Origin: Rheinheimera aquimaris
GTDB taxonomy: Bacteria > Pseudomonadota > Gammaproteobacteria > Enterobacterales > Alteromonadaceae
Direction of reading: 5' to 3'
DNA length: 64,000 nt
Assembly (NCBI RefSeq): GCF_020531985.1
Contig: NZ_JAJAVQ010000002.1
Span: 62,001 to 126,000, forward strand
Shown: piece after piece, positions 21,940 through 31,735 of the stretch
How positions within the stretch are numbered: the first letter of the stretch is position 1
Layout of the letters: each line of letters begins with the position of its first letter
Translations under genes and position numbers: made by a program
The notes under the pieces: generated by a model
Seen by the model: only the letters and a program-made list of their open reading frames with translations
Database searches by the model: none
What the model was told of the DNA's origin: nothing

Positions 21940-24156
21940 ATGAATGTCATCGATTTTGTTGCGCTATACCTGTTTCTGCTGAAGTATGTCTCGGTAGTGC
22001 TGTTGGTTATGTTATTGGCTTTTGCATTAGATGATGTCTTTATTGATGGCTACTACTGGTTGCGACGCTTATGGCGTGGTTTGACGATCTACCGTAAGCG
22101 CGCTGTATTCGATGAACAACAACTGTACTTCTGCAAAGAAAAGCCGTTAGCCATTATGATTCCTGCTTGGCAGGAAGTGGGGGTCGTCGGCAAAATGGCT
22201 GAACTGGCTGCGTCGGAGCTGGATTATGAGAACTATCAGATTTTTGTCGGCACTTATCCGAATGATCCTGGTACTCAGGCTGATGTCGACGCTGTTTGTC
22301 AGCGTTTTCCCAATATCCACAAAGTCATCTGTGCCCGGCCCGGCCCTACCAGCAAGGCGGACTGTTTAAACAACGTAATCACGTCTATTCTGGAGTTTGA
22401 GCGGCGGTCTAAAGTTAAATTTGCTGGCTTTGTGCTGCACGACGCTGAAGACGTAATCTCTGCAATGGAGTTGCGGCTGTTTAATTATCTACTGCCGCGC
22501 AAAGACCTTATCCAGTTACCAGTATATCCTTTTGCTACCGGGCCACTCAATTTTACCTCCGGGCATTATCTGGACGAATTTTCCGAGATGCATGGTAAAG
22601 ACGTCGTAGTGCGTGAAGCTATGGTTGGCCAGGTACCCAGTGCAGGTGTCGGAACGTGTTTTAGCCGACGTGCCATCTTGAAGTTGTCAGAAGAAGGTGA
22701 CGGCTTGCCGTTTGATGTGCAGTCATTAACAGAAGACTATGATATTGGTTTCCGGCTAAAACAGTGGGGCATGGAGGAAATTTTCGTCCGCTTTTCTGTA
22801 ACCAATAATAAGCTGGCTGCCTTTGCTGAGCGCAATCGTAGCCGCAGCAAAACTGACGGCAATGTGGTTTGTGTCCGGGAATACTTTCCGGAAACTTTCA
22901 GCACTGCTGTCCGGCAAAAAAGTCGCTGGATCATTGGTATCGTGTTTCAGGGCATGAAAGTTCATAAATGGAGCAGCGACTGGAAGCTGAACTATTTTCT
23001 CTGGCGCGATCGCAAAGGTGTTATCAGTTATTTTGTCAGTTTTCTGGCCAATATTGTTTTTTTGCAGCTGACAATACTGTGGTTGTATCAGTCCTTGGCA
23101 GCAGACCCTTACAACTTTATCAGTGTGTTTTCCACAGACCCACTAATTGTGACATTGCTAAGCTGTAACCTATTGTTTTTCCTCAATCGTATGTTGCAGC
23201 GTATGATTTTTGTTCGCCGTTACTATGGCATAGCGCAGGCATTACTGTCTGTACCACGCCAGTTGTGGGGCAACATTATAAATTTCTTTGCCAATATCCG
23301 TGCAATTCGGCAGGTGCTCGCTCATGGCGACCCCCGCCGTGTGGCCTGGGACAAAACCCAGCATCAATATCCAACGGTAAGCGAACGTAGTCTGGGGTCT
23401 TCTCTGGGGTATATATTGCGTCAGCAGCATATTATAAGTGATGAGCAGCTTAATCAGGCGTTAGAGCAGCGGACAAGAGGCGAACGTATTGGTCAGGCGA
23501 TGTTACGGCTAAAGCTTATTTCACCACAGCAACTAGCGGCAGCTTTGGCACAACAGGCTTCTGTGGAATGCAGGCTAATCGACCCCTTTGTCCTTGAAGC
23601 AAAACCTATTATTCAGTTTCCGGAAAAGCTGGCTTTTAAATACGCTGTTCTGCCGCTGGGAATAGAAGACAATCTTCTGGTGCTGGCCAAGGAAAGTGCT
23701 TTATCGCCGGTAGCTCAGGGCGCGATTGAGCGGGCACTGCAGCGCAAAGTGCGTTATGTTATTTGCCAGGTAGGTGCGGTTACTCTGGGCCTGCGCTATT
23801 GGTATAAATTCGATTTGGCGTGTAATCCACAGCAGCAACTGTCACAGTGGTGTGACACTGGTGAGCTCTCAGCTGCGGGTGCAGAAGCCATTCGTCAGCA
23901 GTACTTTGCCAGTCAGTTAATGCTGGGGGATGCACTGCTTCAGGCGTCTAATTTAGAGCCCGCAGTAATTAATCAGGTGTTGATAGGTTTCGAATACGAC
24001 AGCAACCTGAGGCTGGGTACCTATCTGGTGCAGGAAAAACTGATTTCTGAACAGGTATTGCAGCAAACACTGGCGTTGCAGCAAGCACAACAAAAATCAT
24101 TGCAACAGCTGTTCAATGAGTATAAAGCCCGGCTCAGCGGAGCTATGCTGGCATGA
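21940..24156 (+). CDS. nfrB: NfrB-like inner-membrane glycosyltransferase with MshEN-type c-di-GMP domain
   Basis: 738 aa. N-terminal membrane span, a processive family-2 glycosyltransferase core (IMIPAWQEVGVVGKM; HDAEDV acidic motif; LTEDYDIGFRLKQWG; RQKSRWI = QxxRW), further spans at about 335-420, and a C-terminal cytoplasmic region with two MshEN-like repeats (GERIGQAMLRLKLISPQQL near 520 and LRLGTYLVQEKLISEQVL near 690). In E. coli NfrB is the c-di-GMP-responsive synthase of an exopolysaccharide used as receptor by phage N4. It overlaps nfrA by four bases (ATGA). The start is uncertain: ATG 21940 lacks a good ribosome site, and TTG 21919 is open. Confidence 0.88.
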   Translation: MNVIDFVALYLFLLKYVSVVLLVMLLAFALDDVFIDGYYWLRRLWRGLTIYRKRAVFDEQQLYFCKEKPLAIMIPAWQEVGVVGKMAELAASELDYENYQIFVGTYPNDPGTQADVDAVCQRFPNIHKVICARPGPTSKADCLNNVITSILEFERRSKVKFAGFVLHDAEDVISAMELRLFNYLLPRKDLIQLPVYPFATGPLNFTSGHYLDEFSEMHGKDVVVREAMVGQVPSAGVGTCFSRRAILKLSEEGDGLPFDVQSLTEDYDIGFRLKQWGMEEIFVRFSVTNNKLAAFAERNRSRSKTDGNVVCVREYFPETFSTAVRQKSRWIIGIVFQGMKVHKWSSDWKLNYFLWRDRKGVISYFVSFLANIVFLQLTILWLYQSLAADPYNFISVFSTDPLIVTLLSCNLLFFLNRMLQRMIFVRRYYGIAQALLSVPRQLWGNIINFFANIRAIRQVLAHGDPRRVAWDKTQHQYPTVSERSLGSSLGYILRQQHIISDEQLNQALEQRTRGERIGQAMLRLKLISPQQLAAALAQQASVECRLIDPFVLEAKPIIQFPEKLAFKYAVLPLGIEDNLLVLAKESALSPVAQGAIERALQRKVRYVICQVGAVTLGLRYWYKFDLACNPQQQLSQWCDTGELSAAGAEAIRQQYFASQLMLGDALLQASNLEPAVINQVLIGFEYDSNLRLGTYLVQEKLISEQVLQQTLALQQAQQKSLQQLFNEYKARLSGAMLA

Positions 24157-27092
24157 TGACACGTCTAGCCTTGGCGTTACCTTTGTTGCTTTGCAGTTTG
24201 TGGTTGCAGGCACAACCCTGGCAAGATGGGCTAACAGAACTGCAACAGTTTCGCGCTTATCCGTACGTTAACAAAGCTTTTTCGCTGCAAAGCCAGCAGC
24301 AGTTTGCCGCAGCAGCAATTGAACTGGAAAAGGCTCTGCGGGTAGTCCCTCAACATGCTCCGCTCCTGCTCATGCTGTTTGATTATCAGTTGGCGATACC
24401 TGATACCTCGGCAGCACTGCGCACCTATCAACTAATACCTGCCTCCCAGCGGCAGGGCAATTTATTGCGTCTGGCGCAAACTCAACTCGACTTGCAGCAA
24501 CCGCTAGCATTAACGCAATTTGCCGCCTTGCTGGATAACCTTACGGTTGCTGAGCGTTGGCAGTTATCTCAACTAGTTGCCCAACATCTGATAGCGCAGC
24601 AACAGTTACAGCAAGCGTTAGATTGGTTGCTGGCGCAACCGGTGCTAAGCGATGCTTTACTGTTGCAACGTGCTGAGCTAGCCAGTTTGTTATCCTTGCC
24701 AAAACAGGTTATTAGCGACACTGAAGCAGTATCAATCAGCAGTCTTGCTCCGCAGGACTGGCGGCGCTATCTGTCTGCGTTATTGCAGCAGCAGCTGGCT
24801 GAAAAAGCGGCGCGTTTGGCAGATAGTCATGCTGGCAGTGAATGGGCCGTTTGGTTTTACCAGCAATGGTTACAAATGCAACTGGCTGATAAAGACTGGT
24901 TGGGGGCTGAGAGCAGCTTTATCTGGTTATCACAGCACTCGATGCTCAGCAGCCAGCAGCAACTGCAGCGTTATCACACGGCGATTCACAACCAGCAGTT
25001 GACGTTGGCGGCAAAACTGATTAGTCAGTTGGATGTCAGTTGTCTGAAAAAAGTCGAAATGTATTTGCAAGCTGATGCAGTGTCAAAGGCCGGTGCGCAG
25101 TTTGCACTTTGCCCGGTGCAGTCATCATCAACCTGGTTAGGTTATGCAGAGCGTTGGTTATCTGCTGATGAATTGGCGGCTGTTAAATTGACGAATGCCA
25201 CCCTGGCCAGTCAGCAGGTCAGTATGCTGACACAAAAGCGTATTGCGGCTAAGAATTACCAGGCCTTGTTGCAGCAGAAATTCTCCCAGCCTCTACAGCA
25301 GCAAGACTATGCCATGCTGGTTGCCAGTATTAGCGAGTTGCCTGACCCCATTGCACAACTACATTATTTTTCCCGTTTGTATCAGGCGATGCCAGACGAC
25401 TATTTGCTGGATAAGTTAAGTTACTTATATCTTACACAGGGGCAGCACGACGAAGCCCTGAGCCTGTTGCTTCACGCCTTGCCGTTTTCTGCTGCCGCTC
25501 TGGCAGAGAAAAGCTTACCGGAGCGCTTACTTAATCTGTTGTTGCAGCGCCCAAATATGCAAACTCCTGCAATACTTCAACAGCTGGACCACTGGACGCA
25601 GTTTCATAGCAGCCGGGCAGAGCTGTGGCGTTTAGCTGGTAATTGCGACAAAGCACAGCATTTATTGGCTCCTGCACCCAGCACTGCAGCGGGTTGGCAA
25701 ACCCTGGCGCTTTGTGCCAATAACTGGCAGCCTGCGACCGCTATTCAGTTTTGGCGGCAAGCGTATCAGTTACAGCAGCAAAGCAGCTATTTAAAACAAA
25801 TTGCTTACCAGCATCAGGCGATGAATGAGTCTGCAGCTGCTCTGGCACAATTTCAGCAGTTGCCAGCCAGTGATTTACTACCAGCAGATCTTTTGACAAT
25901 GGCTGAACTGGCGATACAGCAGGGTGACACAGATATTGCGGCCCGCTATTTAAATCAGGCTAAGCCGGACGGGCAAAGTGGACTGGCCAGGTCATATGCT
26001 ATCCGCGCGACTTTATATGGTGCTTTACACCAAGCCGAGCCAGCGCTGCAGAGTTGGCGGCAGGCAGCGCAACTGCAACCACAGCGTTCTGCTTATCAGC
26101 TGGGTTATGCCTATGCGCTTGCTGAGACGACCCCCCGGAAAGCGTTAGAAATAATGCAGCAGTTACAAAGTAGCGGGTATCAGTTCAGTGCCACTGAAGC
26201 GGCACAGCTGGCGTATTTAAACCAACGCCTGTTGTTGCAGAATGCTACCTCATACTGGACAAACCGCGCATTGTTGCTGTACCCACAGCAGACAGATCTT
26301 ACCGATGCTGAACTGGTGGCGCAGTTTAGCCTGGTGCGGTTACAACAGCAGTTACAATCTCATTGGCAGTTTAGCAGCAGTGCAACCTTCACCAGTGGAG
26401 CAGTTACCGGGGAGCGTCTGGTTGCTGACAGCACAGAACTGGCTAAACACGGTATTGCAGTTAAAGCAGAGTATTTTATCAACCCGCTACAACGCGATCT
26501 GTCGCTGTATGCTTTGCTCGCCGGTAGCGGCAATGACTCGCCCTGGCAAAACGGTGGGCACCAGCTAGGTATAAGCTATAAACCATGGCATCAGCATAAT
26601 CTGTGGCTTAGTGCTGGTATACAGCAATACCCGCTGGCCGAGGGGGACTGGCAGAGCTTACTGCGCCTTACTGCCGATATATTAAACCAAACACCATGGC
26701 AGGCGGAATGGCGGCCGGTGCAGCAGCGCTGGTGGGAACGCAAATTATATATAGACGCAGTGTGGTGGCCCGAAGCAGATAACCAATTGCTGCAACTGCG
26801 TTTTGATCAGGGTGCTGTGTGGAAACTTGATAGCAATTTAGCGCAAACCATGAAGTGGTATGGTTTGGCGCAGTTTGACTTTCGGCGCCAGCAAAATGAT
26901 TCCGGCTTGACTGACAGTGGAAAGCAGTTAACCTCGGGCATGGGTGTGCAGTGGCGTTTCTGGCTGGGACAGACACCAGCACGGTTACAGCGGCAGCGTT
27001 TCGAGGTAAATCTGGAATGGCAGTATCAACTTACCGGCGACTTAAATCAGCGACAACATGCGCTGTTGTTGCAGTTTTATGCAGCCTGGTAG
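24153..27092 (+). CDS. nfrA: NfrA-like outer-membrane TPR/beta-barrel protein
   Basis: 979-aa exported protein. Signal MMTRLALALPLLLCSLWLQAQ, then about 600 residues of helical TPR-like repeats (for example AYPYVNKAFSLQSQQQFAAA and later AELAIQQGDTDIAARYLNQ). The last 250 residues are strand-rich and end in an aromatic residue (FYAAW), as in outer-membrane barrels and the NfrA C-terminal domain. Partner of NfrB in export of the polysaccharide; in E. coli it is the N4 phage receptor. Very high Gln content (poly-CAG/CAA stretches) is notable. The 3' end overlaps the next gene by 76 nt. Confidence 0.85.
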   Translation: MMTRLALALPLLLCSLWLQAQPWQDGLTELQQFRAYPYVNKAFSLQSQQQFAAAAIELEKALRVVPQHAPLLLMLFDYQLAIPDTSAALRTYQLIPASQRQGNLLRLAQTQLDLQQPLALTQFAALLDNLTVAERWQLSQLVAQHLIAQQQLQQALDWLLAQPVLSDALLLQRAELASLLSLPKQVISDTEAVSISSLAPQDWRRYLSALLQQQLAEKAARLADSHAGSEWAVWFYQQWLQMQLADKDWLGAESSFIWLSQHSMLSSQQQLQRYHTAIHNQQLTLAAKLISQLDVSCLKKVEMYLQADAVSKAGAQFALCPVQSSSTWLGYAERWLSADELAAVKLTNATLASQQVSMLTQKRIAAKNYQALLQQKFSQPLQQQDYAMLVASISELPDPIAQLHYFSRLYQAMPDDYLLDKLSYLYLTQGQHDEALSLLLHALPFSAAALAEKSLPERLLNLLLQRPNMQTPAILQQLDHWTQFHSSRAELWRLAGNCDKAQHLLAPAPSTAAGWQTLALCANNWQPATAIQFWRQAYQLQQQSSYLKQIAYQHQAMNESAAALAQFQQLPASDLLPADLLTMAELAIQQGDTDIAARYLNQAKPDGQSGLARSYAIRATLYGALHQAEPALQSWRQAAQLQPQRSAYQLGYAYALAETTPRKALEIMQQLQSSGYQFSATEAAQLAYLNQRLLLQNATSYWTNRALLLYPQQTDLTDAELVAQFSLVRLQQQLQSHWQFSSSATFTSGAVTGERLVADSTELAKHGIAVKAEYFINPLQRDLSLYALLAGSGNDSPWQNGGHQLGISYKPWHQHNLWLSAGIQQYPLAEGDWQSLLRLTADILNQTPWQAEWRPVQQRWWERKLYIDAVWWPEADNQLLQLRFDQGAVWKLDSNLAQTMKWYGLAQFDFRRQQNDSGLTDSGKQLTSGMGVQWRFWLGQTPARLQRQRFEVNLEWQYQLTGDLNQRQHALLLQFYAAW

Positions 27093-27937
27093 CTTGTCAA
27101 TCCTCTGTCGGCACCACGGGTAAAGCGGTATTTTACCAGCCGTTAAACCAGGACAAACAGGTTGACATTGCTCAGTGGCAGCAGTTACTGCAAGCAGCGG
27201 CCAAAGATGGCTACACTACGCTGGTTGTGCAATGGACGCGTCACGACGATACCGACTTTGTTGCTCAGCAGACGCATCTTCGCAACGTCCTGCAGGCAGC
27301 ACAGCAGGCTAACTTTCGCATCTGGCTTGGTCTGAATGCGGATAGTCAATATTTTCAACAGATGCAACAACCGTTGGCACTGCGCCAACTGTATTTCAGG
27401 CAGCAACTGGCAAAGGGCCTGCTGCAGCTTCGCCGGCTGACAACAGATATGCCGGTAAATGCAGCACATTTTGCAGGCTGGTATCTGCCGGCAGAGCTAA
27501 ATGACACCGATTTCATGACTGCTGAGCAACTAACCTGGCTGACACAAGAACTTAAGTTGTTTAAGCATAGTGTGGCGCAGCCCGTTGCAATCAGCTTGTT
27601 CAGTAATGGTGGCTTGCCCGCTGCCGATTACATTAACGCTATGCACAGCTTATCTGACAGCGGTATACAGCTATGGTTGCAGGATGGGGCCGGTGCTGGC
27701 CTGCTTACGTACTCACAGCGTCAGGCATTACTTAGTAAGCTGCCTTGCCATTTTGCATTAATCAGTGAACGCTTTCGCCAAACAGACGCAACAGCTACGC
27801 CTTTTCAAGCCAGACGTGCAACCAACAGTGAGCTCGTATCAGCGCAGCAAGCTATTAAACCATGTCATGCCGATATCGCATTTTCCCTACGTTATCTGCC
27901 TTTTGCCAACACCGTGCTGCTACCACCCGGCCAGTAA
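27017..27937 (+). CDS. DUF4434-type lipoprotein of the nfr operon
   Basis: 306 aa from ATG 27017. The signal ends SLVACQSS (lipobox). The mature part has a TIM-barrel-like pattern beginning KAVFYQPLNQDKQVDIAQWQ, typical of DUF4434/GH-like proteins, including a GWYLPAEL segment near the middle. It may be a periplasmic glycan-acting or binding protein, occupying the position of ybcH in the E. coli nfr cluster (inference). GAGG at 27003-27006 supports this start, which lies inside the 3' end of nfrA in another frame, an unusually long overlap. Confidence 0.75.
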   Translation: MAVSTYRRLKSATTCAVVAVLCSLVACQSSVGTTGKAVFYQPLNQDKQVDIAQWQQLLQAAAKDGYTTLVVQWTRHDDTDFVAQQTHLRNVLQAAQQANFRIWLGLNADSQYFQQMQQPLALRQLYFRQQLAKGLLQLRRLTTDMPVNAAHFAGWYLPAELNDTDFMTAEQLTWLTQELKLFKHSVAQPVAISLFSNGGLPAADYINAMHSLSDSGIQLWLQDGAGAGLLTYSQRQALLSKLPCHFALISERFRQTDATATPFQARRATNSELVSAQQAIKPCHADIAFSLRYLPFANTVLLPPGQ

Positions 27938-27991
27938 TTTTCTATTTAAGCGTAAGTTTTGCTTGAAAGTTCGGTAATTTCTGTTATTTTT

Positions 27992-28017
27992 CTTTCGTTT
28001 TGAAACTTAATCGAAAG
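27992..28017. promoter_or_regulatory. Inverted repeat, probable DeoR-family operator
   Basis: CTTTCG (27992-27997) and CGAAAG (28012-28017) with CTTTCGTTTTGAAA between resemble operators of AgaR/GlpR-type regulators. The right arm overlaps the ribosome site of the regulator gene, suggesting autorepression. Confidence 0.5.
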
Positions 28018-28019
28018 AT

Positions 28020-28787
28020 ATGAACAAGCGAAATACTCAACAGCGGCGACATTTAATTGTCAGCCAACTGCAGCAGCAGGGCGAACTGTCGGTAGAGCAA
28101 CTGGCCGAGCAGTTTAATACCTCTGAAGTGACGATTCGTAAAGACCTGACAGTGCTGGAACAAGCCGGTTTGCTGCTGCGTCGTTACGGCGGTGCCGTGC
28201 CGGTACCGCAGGATTTTGTCAGTGACAGTAGCTTAGAAAAAGTTTCAAACCGAAAGTTAGCCATCGCTAAAGCGGCTGCCAGCCTGATTAAAGATCATTA
28301 CCGCATTATTATCGACAGTGGCCGCACCACTGCTGCCCTGTTACCAGAGCTTGCCTGCAAGCGCGGCCTGGTGGTAATGACCAATTCGCTGGCGATAGCC
28401 AATACGCTGCGTGAGCTGGAAAACGAACCCACCTTATTGATGACCGGTGGCACCTGGGACCCGCAATCAGAAGCGTTTCAGGGCCAGCTGGCCGAGCAAA
28501 TGCTGCGCAATTACGACTTTGATCAGCTGTTTATCGGCGCTGATGGCATCGACCTCGGCCGCGGTACCACCACCTATAATGAATTGTACAGTTTAAGCCG
28601 GGTGATGGCCGAAGTAGCACGTGAAGTGATTGTGATGCTGGAGTCGGACAAGCTGGGGCGCAAAATTCATAACCTGGAATTACCCTGGTCAATGGTGAAA
28701 GTACTTATTACCGATGAAGGTTTAGCTGCAGCGGATGCAGCACAGATTGAACAACAGGGCGTTAAGGTGATCCGGGTTCAGGCCTGA
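28020..28787 (+). CDS. DeoR-family regulator beside glmS
   Basis: 255 aa. N-terminal DeoR helix-turn-helix (QLQQQGELSVEQLAEQFNTSEVTIRKDL...GLLLRRYGGAV), then a sugar-phosphate-sensing domain of the DeoR C-terminal type (IIDSGRTTAALLPEL; MTNSLAIANTL; FIGADGIDLGRG). In many Alteromonadales and Vibrionales such a gene precedes glmS and probably adjusts amino-sugar metabolism in response to a hexosamine phosphate. It ends 51 nt before glmS and is likely co-transcribed. Confidence 0.9.
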   Translation: MNKRNTQQRRHLIVSQLQQQGELSVEQLAEQFNTSEVTIRKDLTVLEQAGLLLRRYGGAVPVPQDFVSDSSLEKVSNRKLAIAKAAASLIKDHYRIIIDSGRTTAALLPELACKRGLVVMTNSLAIANTLRELENEPTLLMTGGTWDPQSEAFQGQLAEQMLRNYDFDQLFIGADGIDLGRGTTTYNELYSLSRVMAEVAREVIVMLESDKLGRKIHNLELPWSMVKVLITDEGLAAADAAQIEQQGVKVIRVQA

Positions 28788-28838
28788 GTCAGCTGTACGC
28801 CGTAACGTTAAAGTATCAGAAATTTATGGAGAGCTCGC

Positions 28839-30668
28839 ATGTGTGGAATAGTTGGCGCCGTAGCGCAACGTGATGTGGTAGACATTCTGGTTGAAGGCCT
28901 GCGCCGGTTGGAATACCGTGGTTATGACTCAGCCGGTGTGGCTGTGGTTACTGAAAGCGGCGAACTCACCCGCCTGCGCCGCTTGGGTAAAGTAAAAGAA
29001 CTGTCAGATGCGGTGGCAGAAAAGCCAGTCGCCGGCGGCACCGGTATTGCTCATACCCGCTGGGCTACCCATGGCGAGCCAAGCGAGCGCAATGCGCACC
29101 CGCATGTGTCGAGCAACATTACCGTGGTGCATAACGGTATTATTGAAAACCACGCGCCACTGCGTGAAGCACTAAAAGCCAAAGGCTATGTGTTTACCTC
29201 GGATACCGATACTGAAGTTATCGCCCATTTAGTCGAAGAAGAGCTGAAAAGCGCTGGTTCATTGCTGGCCGCAGTACAAAAATCTGTTAAGCAGCTGCAC
29301 GGTGCTTACGGCACGGTATTACTGGATAAAACCGACAGCAGCCGTGTAGTCGTGGCCCGCTCAGGCAGCCCGCTGGTAATTGGTTTAGGTATAGGTGAGA
29401 ACTTTATCGCCTCGGATCAGCTGGCGCTGTTGCCGGTAACCCGCCGTTTTATCTTCTTAGAAGAAGGTGACGTAGCCGAAATCACCCGCCACAGCATCAG
29501 TATTTTCGATAAAGACGGCAAGCCGGTAGAGCGTGAAGTACACGAGTCAAACGTCAGCTACGACGCCGGCGACAAAGGCCAGTACCGCCACTTTATGCTA
29601 AAAGAAATCTACGAGCAGCCCCATGCGATCAATAACACGCTGGAAGGCCGCTTAAGTGCCGATTCTGTACTGGATGAAACCTTCGGTAACGGCGCGGCTG
29701 AACTGTTCAAAAAAGTAAAACATGTTCAAATCGTCGCCTGTGGTACCAGTTACCATTCAGGTATGGTGGCGCGCTACTGGTTAGAGTCGTTAGGCGGCAT
29801 TTCCTGTAACGTTGAAATCGCCTCTGAGTTCCGTTACCGCAAATCGTTCGTACAGCCAAACAGCCTGCTGGTCAGCATTTCGCAATCAGGCGAAACCGCC
29901 GACACGCTAGCCGCGCTGCGTCTGGCAAAAGAAGCCGGTTACTTAGGCAGCTTAACGATTTGTAACGTAGCCGGTTCATCCCTGGTGCGCGAATCAGACT
30001 TAGCCTTTATGACCCGCGCCGGCGCTGAAATCGGTGTCGCTTCAACCAAAGCCTTTACTACGCAGTTAGTTGGCCTGGCCATGCTGACCATGGCCATTGG
30101 TAAGTACAACGGCTTAACCGGCGCGCAGCAGCGCGAACTGACCGACGCCTTAAAGAGCCTGCCAGCAAAACTGGAGCAAACCTTAACCTTAGCGCCACAA
30201 ATTGAAGCCCTGGCAGAAGAGTTTGCCGACAAGCACCACTCGCTATTCTTAGGCCGTGGCGATCAGTACCCAATCGCAATGGAAGGCGCGTTAAAGTTAA
30301 AAGAGATTTCCTACATTCACGCCGAAGCCTATGCAGCCGGCGAGTTAAAACACGGCCCACTGGCGCTGATCGACGCACAAATGCCAATTATCGTGGTGGC
30401 GCCAAACAACGACTTATTGGAAAAGCTGAAATCAAACGTCGAAGAAGTGCGCGCCCGTGGCGGTATTCTGTACGTATTCGCCGACGCCGATGCTAAATTC
30501 CAGTCTGACGACACCATGCGCGTAATCAACGTGCCACACGTCGCCGACATCCTGGCACCTATCGTCTACACCCTGCCACTGCAGTTGCTGAGCTACTACG
30601 TTGCCATTATCAAAGGCACCGACGTAGACCAGCCACGCAACCTGGCGAAGAGTGTGACAGTAGAATAA
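28839..30668 (+). CDS. glmS: glutamine--fructose-6-phosphate aminotransferase (isomerizing)
   Basis: 609 aa, full length. The N-terminal [12 protein letters not shown] with catalytic Cys after the initiator Met, and [18 protein letters not shown], make up the glutaminase domain. Two SIS domains follow ([33 protein letters not shown]), ending [11 protein letters not shown]. It makes glucosamine-6-phosphate from fructose-6-phosphate and glutamine, first step toward UDP-GlcNAc, the product of GlmU encoded 12 kb upstream. GGAGAG precedes the ATG. Confidence 0.98.
   Translation: MCGIVGAVAQRDVVDILVEGLRRLEYRGYDSAGVAVVTESGELTRLRRLGKVKELSDAVAEKPVAGGTGIAHTRWATHGEPSERNAHPHVSSNITVVHNGIIENHAPLREALKAKGYVFTSDTDTEVIAHLVEEELKSAGSLLAAVQKSVKQLHGAYGTVLLDKTDSSRVVVARSGSPLVIGLGIGENFIASDQLALLPVTRRFIFLEEGDVAEITRHSISIFDKDGKPVEREVHESNVSYDAGDKGQYRHFMLKEIYEQPHAINNTLEGRLSADSVLDETFGNGAAELFKKVKHVQIVACGTSYHSGMVARYWLESLGGISCNVEIASEFRYRKSFVQPNSLLVSISQSGETADTLAALRLAKEAGYLGSLTICNVAGSSLVRESDLAFMTRAGAEIGVASTKAFTTQLVGLAMLTMAIGKYNGLTGAQQRELTDALKSLPAKLEQTLTLAPQIEALAEEFADKHHSLFLGRGDQYPIAMEGALKLKEISYIHAEAYAAGELKHGPLALIDAQMPIIVVAPNNDLLEKLKSNVEEVRARGGILYVFADADAKFQSDDTMRVINVPHVADILAPIVYTLPLQLLSYYVAIIKGTDVDQPRNLAKSVTVE
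30632..30668 (+). other. Conserved 3' end of glmS (Tn7 attachment-type target), unoccupied
   Basis: The last codons encode [11 protein letters not shown], the segment recognised by TnsD-type proteins of Tn7 elements, which insert about 25 bp after the stop. Downstream lies a normal terminator and then a toxin-antitoxin pair, with no Tn7 ends or tns genes. Confidence 0.4.
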
Positions 30669-30686
30669 TTTACGTTGAAAAATAAT

Positions 30687-30722
30687 AAGGCCATCAAAAG
30701 TTTACTGTGATGGCCTTTTTTA
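30687..30722 (+). terminator. glmS terminator
   Basis: AAGGCCATCA / TGATGGCCTT with an eleven-base loop and a T-run. Confidence 0.92.
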
Positions 30723-30795
30723 TTGCTGTTTCCCCGGCTTGGCTCAGTAAACCAAACTGCTACAATCAAAATTCCACAGCGTTAAGGCAGCAAAC

Positions 30796-31029
30796 ATGAC
30801 TACCTTATTTGAACAAGTACTGGCGTCCAGTAAACGCCTGACTGCAGATGAACGGGCTAAGCTGGCACATGCGCTGATCGCCAGCCTCGATCAGCAACAG
30901 AATGATGATGCCGAACAGCAGTGGCTGGCAACAACTGAACAGCGTGTAGGCGAAATTGAAGCCGGTTATGTAGCCGCTGTGTCATGGCAGGATATAAAAA
31001 AGCAGTTGGGTAAAGACCAGGCTAAATGA
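30796..31029 (+). CDS. type II antitoxin (addiction module component family)
   Basis: 77-aa protein, MTTLFEQVLASSKRLTADERAKLAHALIASL, then an acidic linker and a C-terminal segment with VSWQDIKKQL. This is the pattern of the short putative addiction-module antitoxins that pair with RelE/ParE toxins. It overlaps the toxin gene by four bases (ATGA), the usual coupling. A likely function is to wrap and neutralise the toxin. Confidence 0.85.
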   Translation: MTTLFEQVLASSKRLTADERAKLAHALIASLDQQQNDDAEQQWLATTEQRVGEIEAGYVAAVSWQDIKKQLGKDQAK

Positions 31030-31322
31030 CACCGCTTAAGTTTCACCCCGCGGTCTATCATGACATTGCCGATGCTTACAATTGGTATCAATTGCAGTTA
31101 GATGGGCTGGGTGATGACTTTATCAACGAACTGGAGTCCGCCTACAGCTTAATAAGCCAAATGCCGCAAAGCTGGCCAAAGTTCGGTAAAAAGGCACGCC
31201 GTTTTCTTCTGCATCGTTTTCCTTTCGCTGTAGTGTACTTTCCATTTAATAACGAGCTATATGTAGTTGCCGTAATGCACCAAAGCCTCAGGCCAGGCTT
31301 CTGGCGTAATCGAAAAGTCTGA
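31026..31322 (+). CDS. RelE/ParE-family toxin
   Basis: 98 aa, compact RelE/ParE fold: KFHPAVYHDIADAYNWYQLQ helix hairpin, then strands with RRFLLHRFPFAVVYF and VVAVMHQSLRPGFW. The RFPFAVVY and H-x8-PGFWR ends are typical of ParE-like toxins that act on gyrase or ribosomes; the target cannot be told from sequence. Intact, paired with the antitoxin directly upstream. Confidence 0.88.
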   Translation: MTPLKFHPAVYHDIADAYNWYQLQLDGLGDDFINELESAYSLISQMPQSWPKFGKKARRFLLHRFPFAVVYFPFNNELYVVAVMHQSLRPGFWRNRKV

Positions 31323-31350
31323 TATTAGGGCTTAATATGACCCTTATAGC

Positions 31351-31650
31351 TTAACGAGCAGCTGGTTTATCACCTCTGTGTGGCACTGGATTTGATATAA
31401 AAGAGCCCAGTAGCAAACCGATTGGGGTGCTCCAAAAGATAACGTGTCTGTGGTTATAAATATCTGCAAGCAAGTAACTTGTCAGGCCGACAAAAAGTAT
31501 AAAGAACAGACTCCGATATAAGAATCCTAGCTTGGATAGTACATACTGTTGTTTGCAGTTAGGGCACTCAGATGGAAGTGTTGGGTGAAGAAAAATATTA
31601 CGCCAGATAGAAAGCCTGTGTGTTTTACAATGAGGACAAAATTTATACAT
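31351..31650 (-). CDS. small zinc-ribbon membrane protein, 99 aa
   Basis: MYKFCPHCKTHRLSIWR and PSECPNCKQQY give a CxxC...CxxC zinc ribbon in the first 40 residues. Two membrane spans follow (LYRSLFFILFVGLTSYLLA and VIFWSTPIGLLLGSFI). ATG 31650 is chosen over 31668 because GGGAGG precedes it with an 8-nt spacer. Orphan gene, function unknown. Confidence 0.65.
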   Translation of the reverse strand: MYKFCPHCKTHRLSIWRNIFLHPTLPSECPNCKQQYVLSKLGFLYRSLFFILFVGLTSYLLADIYNHRHVIFWSTPIGLLLGSFISNPVPHRGDKPAAR

Positions 31651-31735
31651 GTTTACAGCCTCCCGCACTTTGAATACATGTCAGAATAATGAAATTTTTC
31701 AGGTTCGAATTACGGTAAAGCTGGTTACTCCAACC

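Noticed and set aside
30669..31322. Tn7-like insertion after glmS
   Set aside because: The target sequence is conserved but no Tn7 ends, tns genes or cargo boundary follow; only a terminator and a toxin-antitoxin pair.
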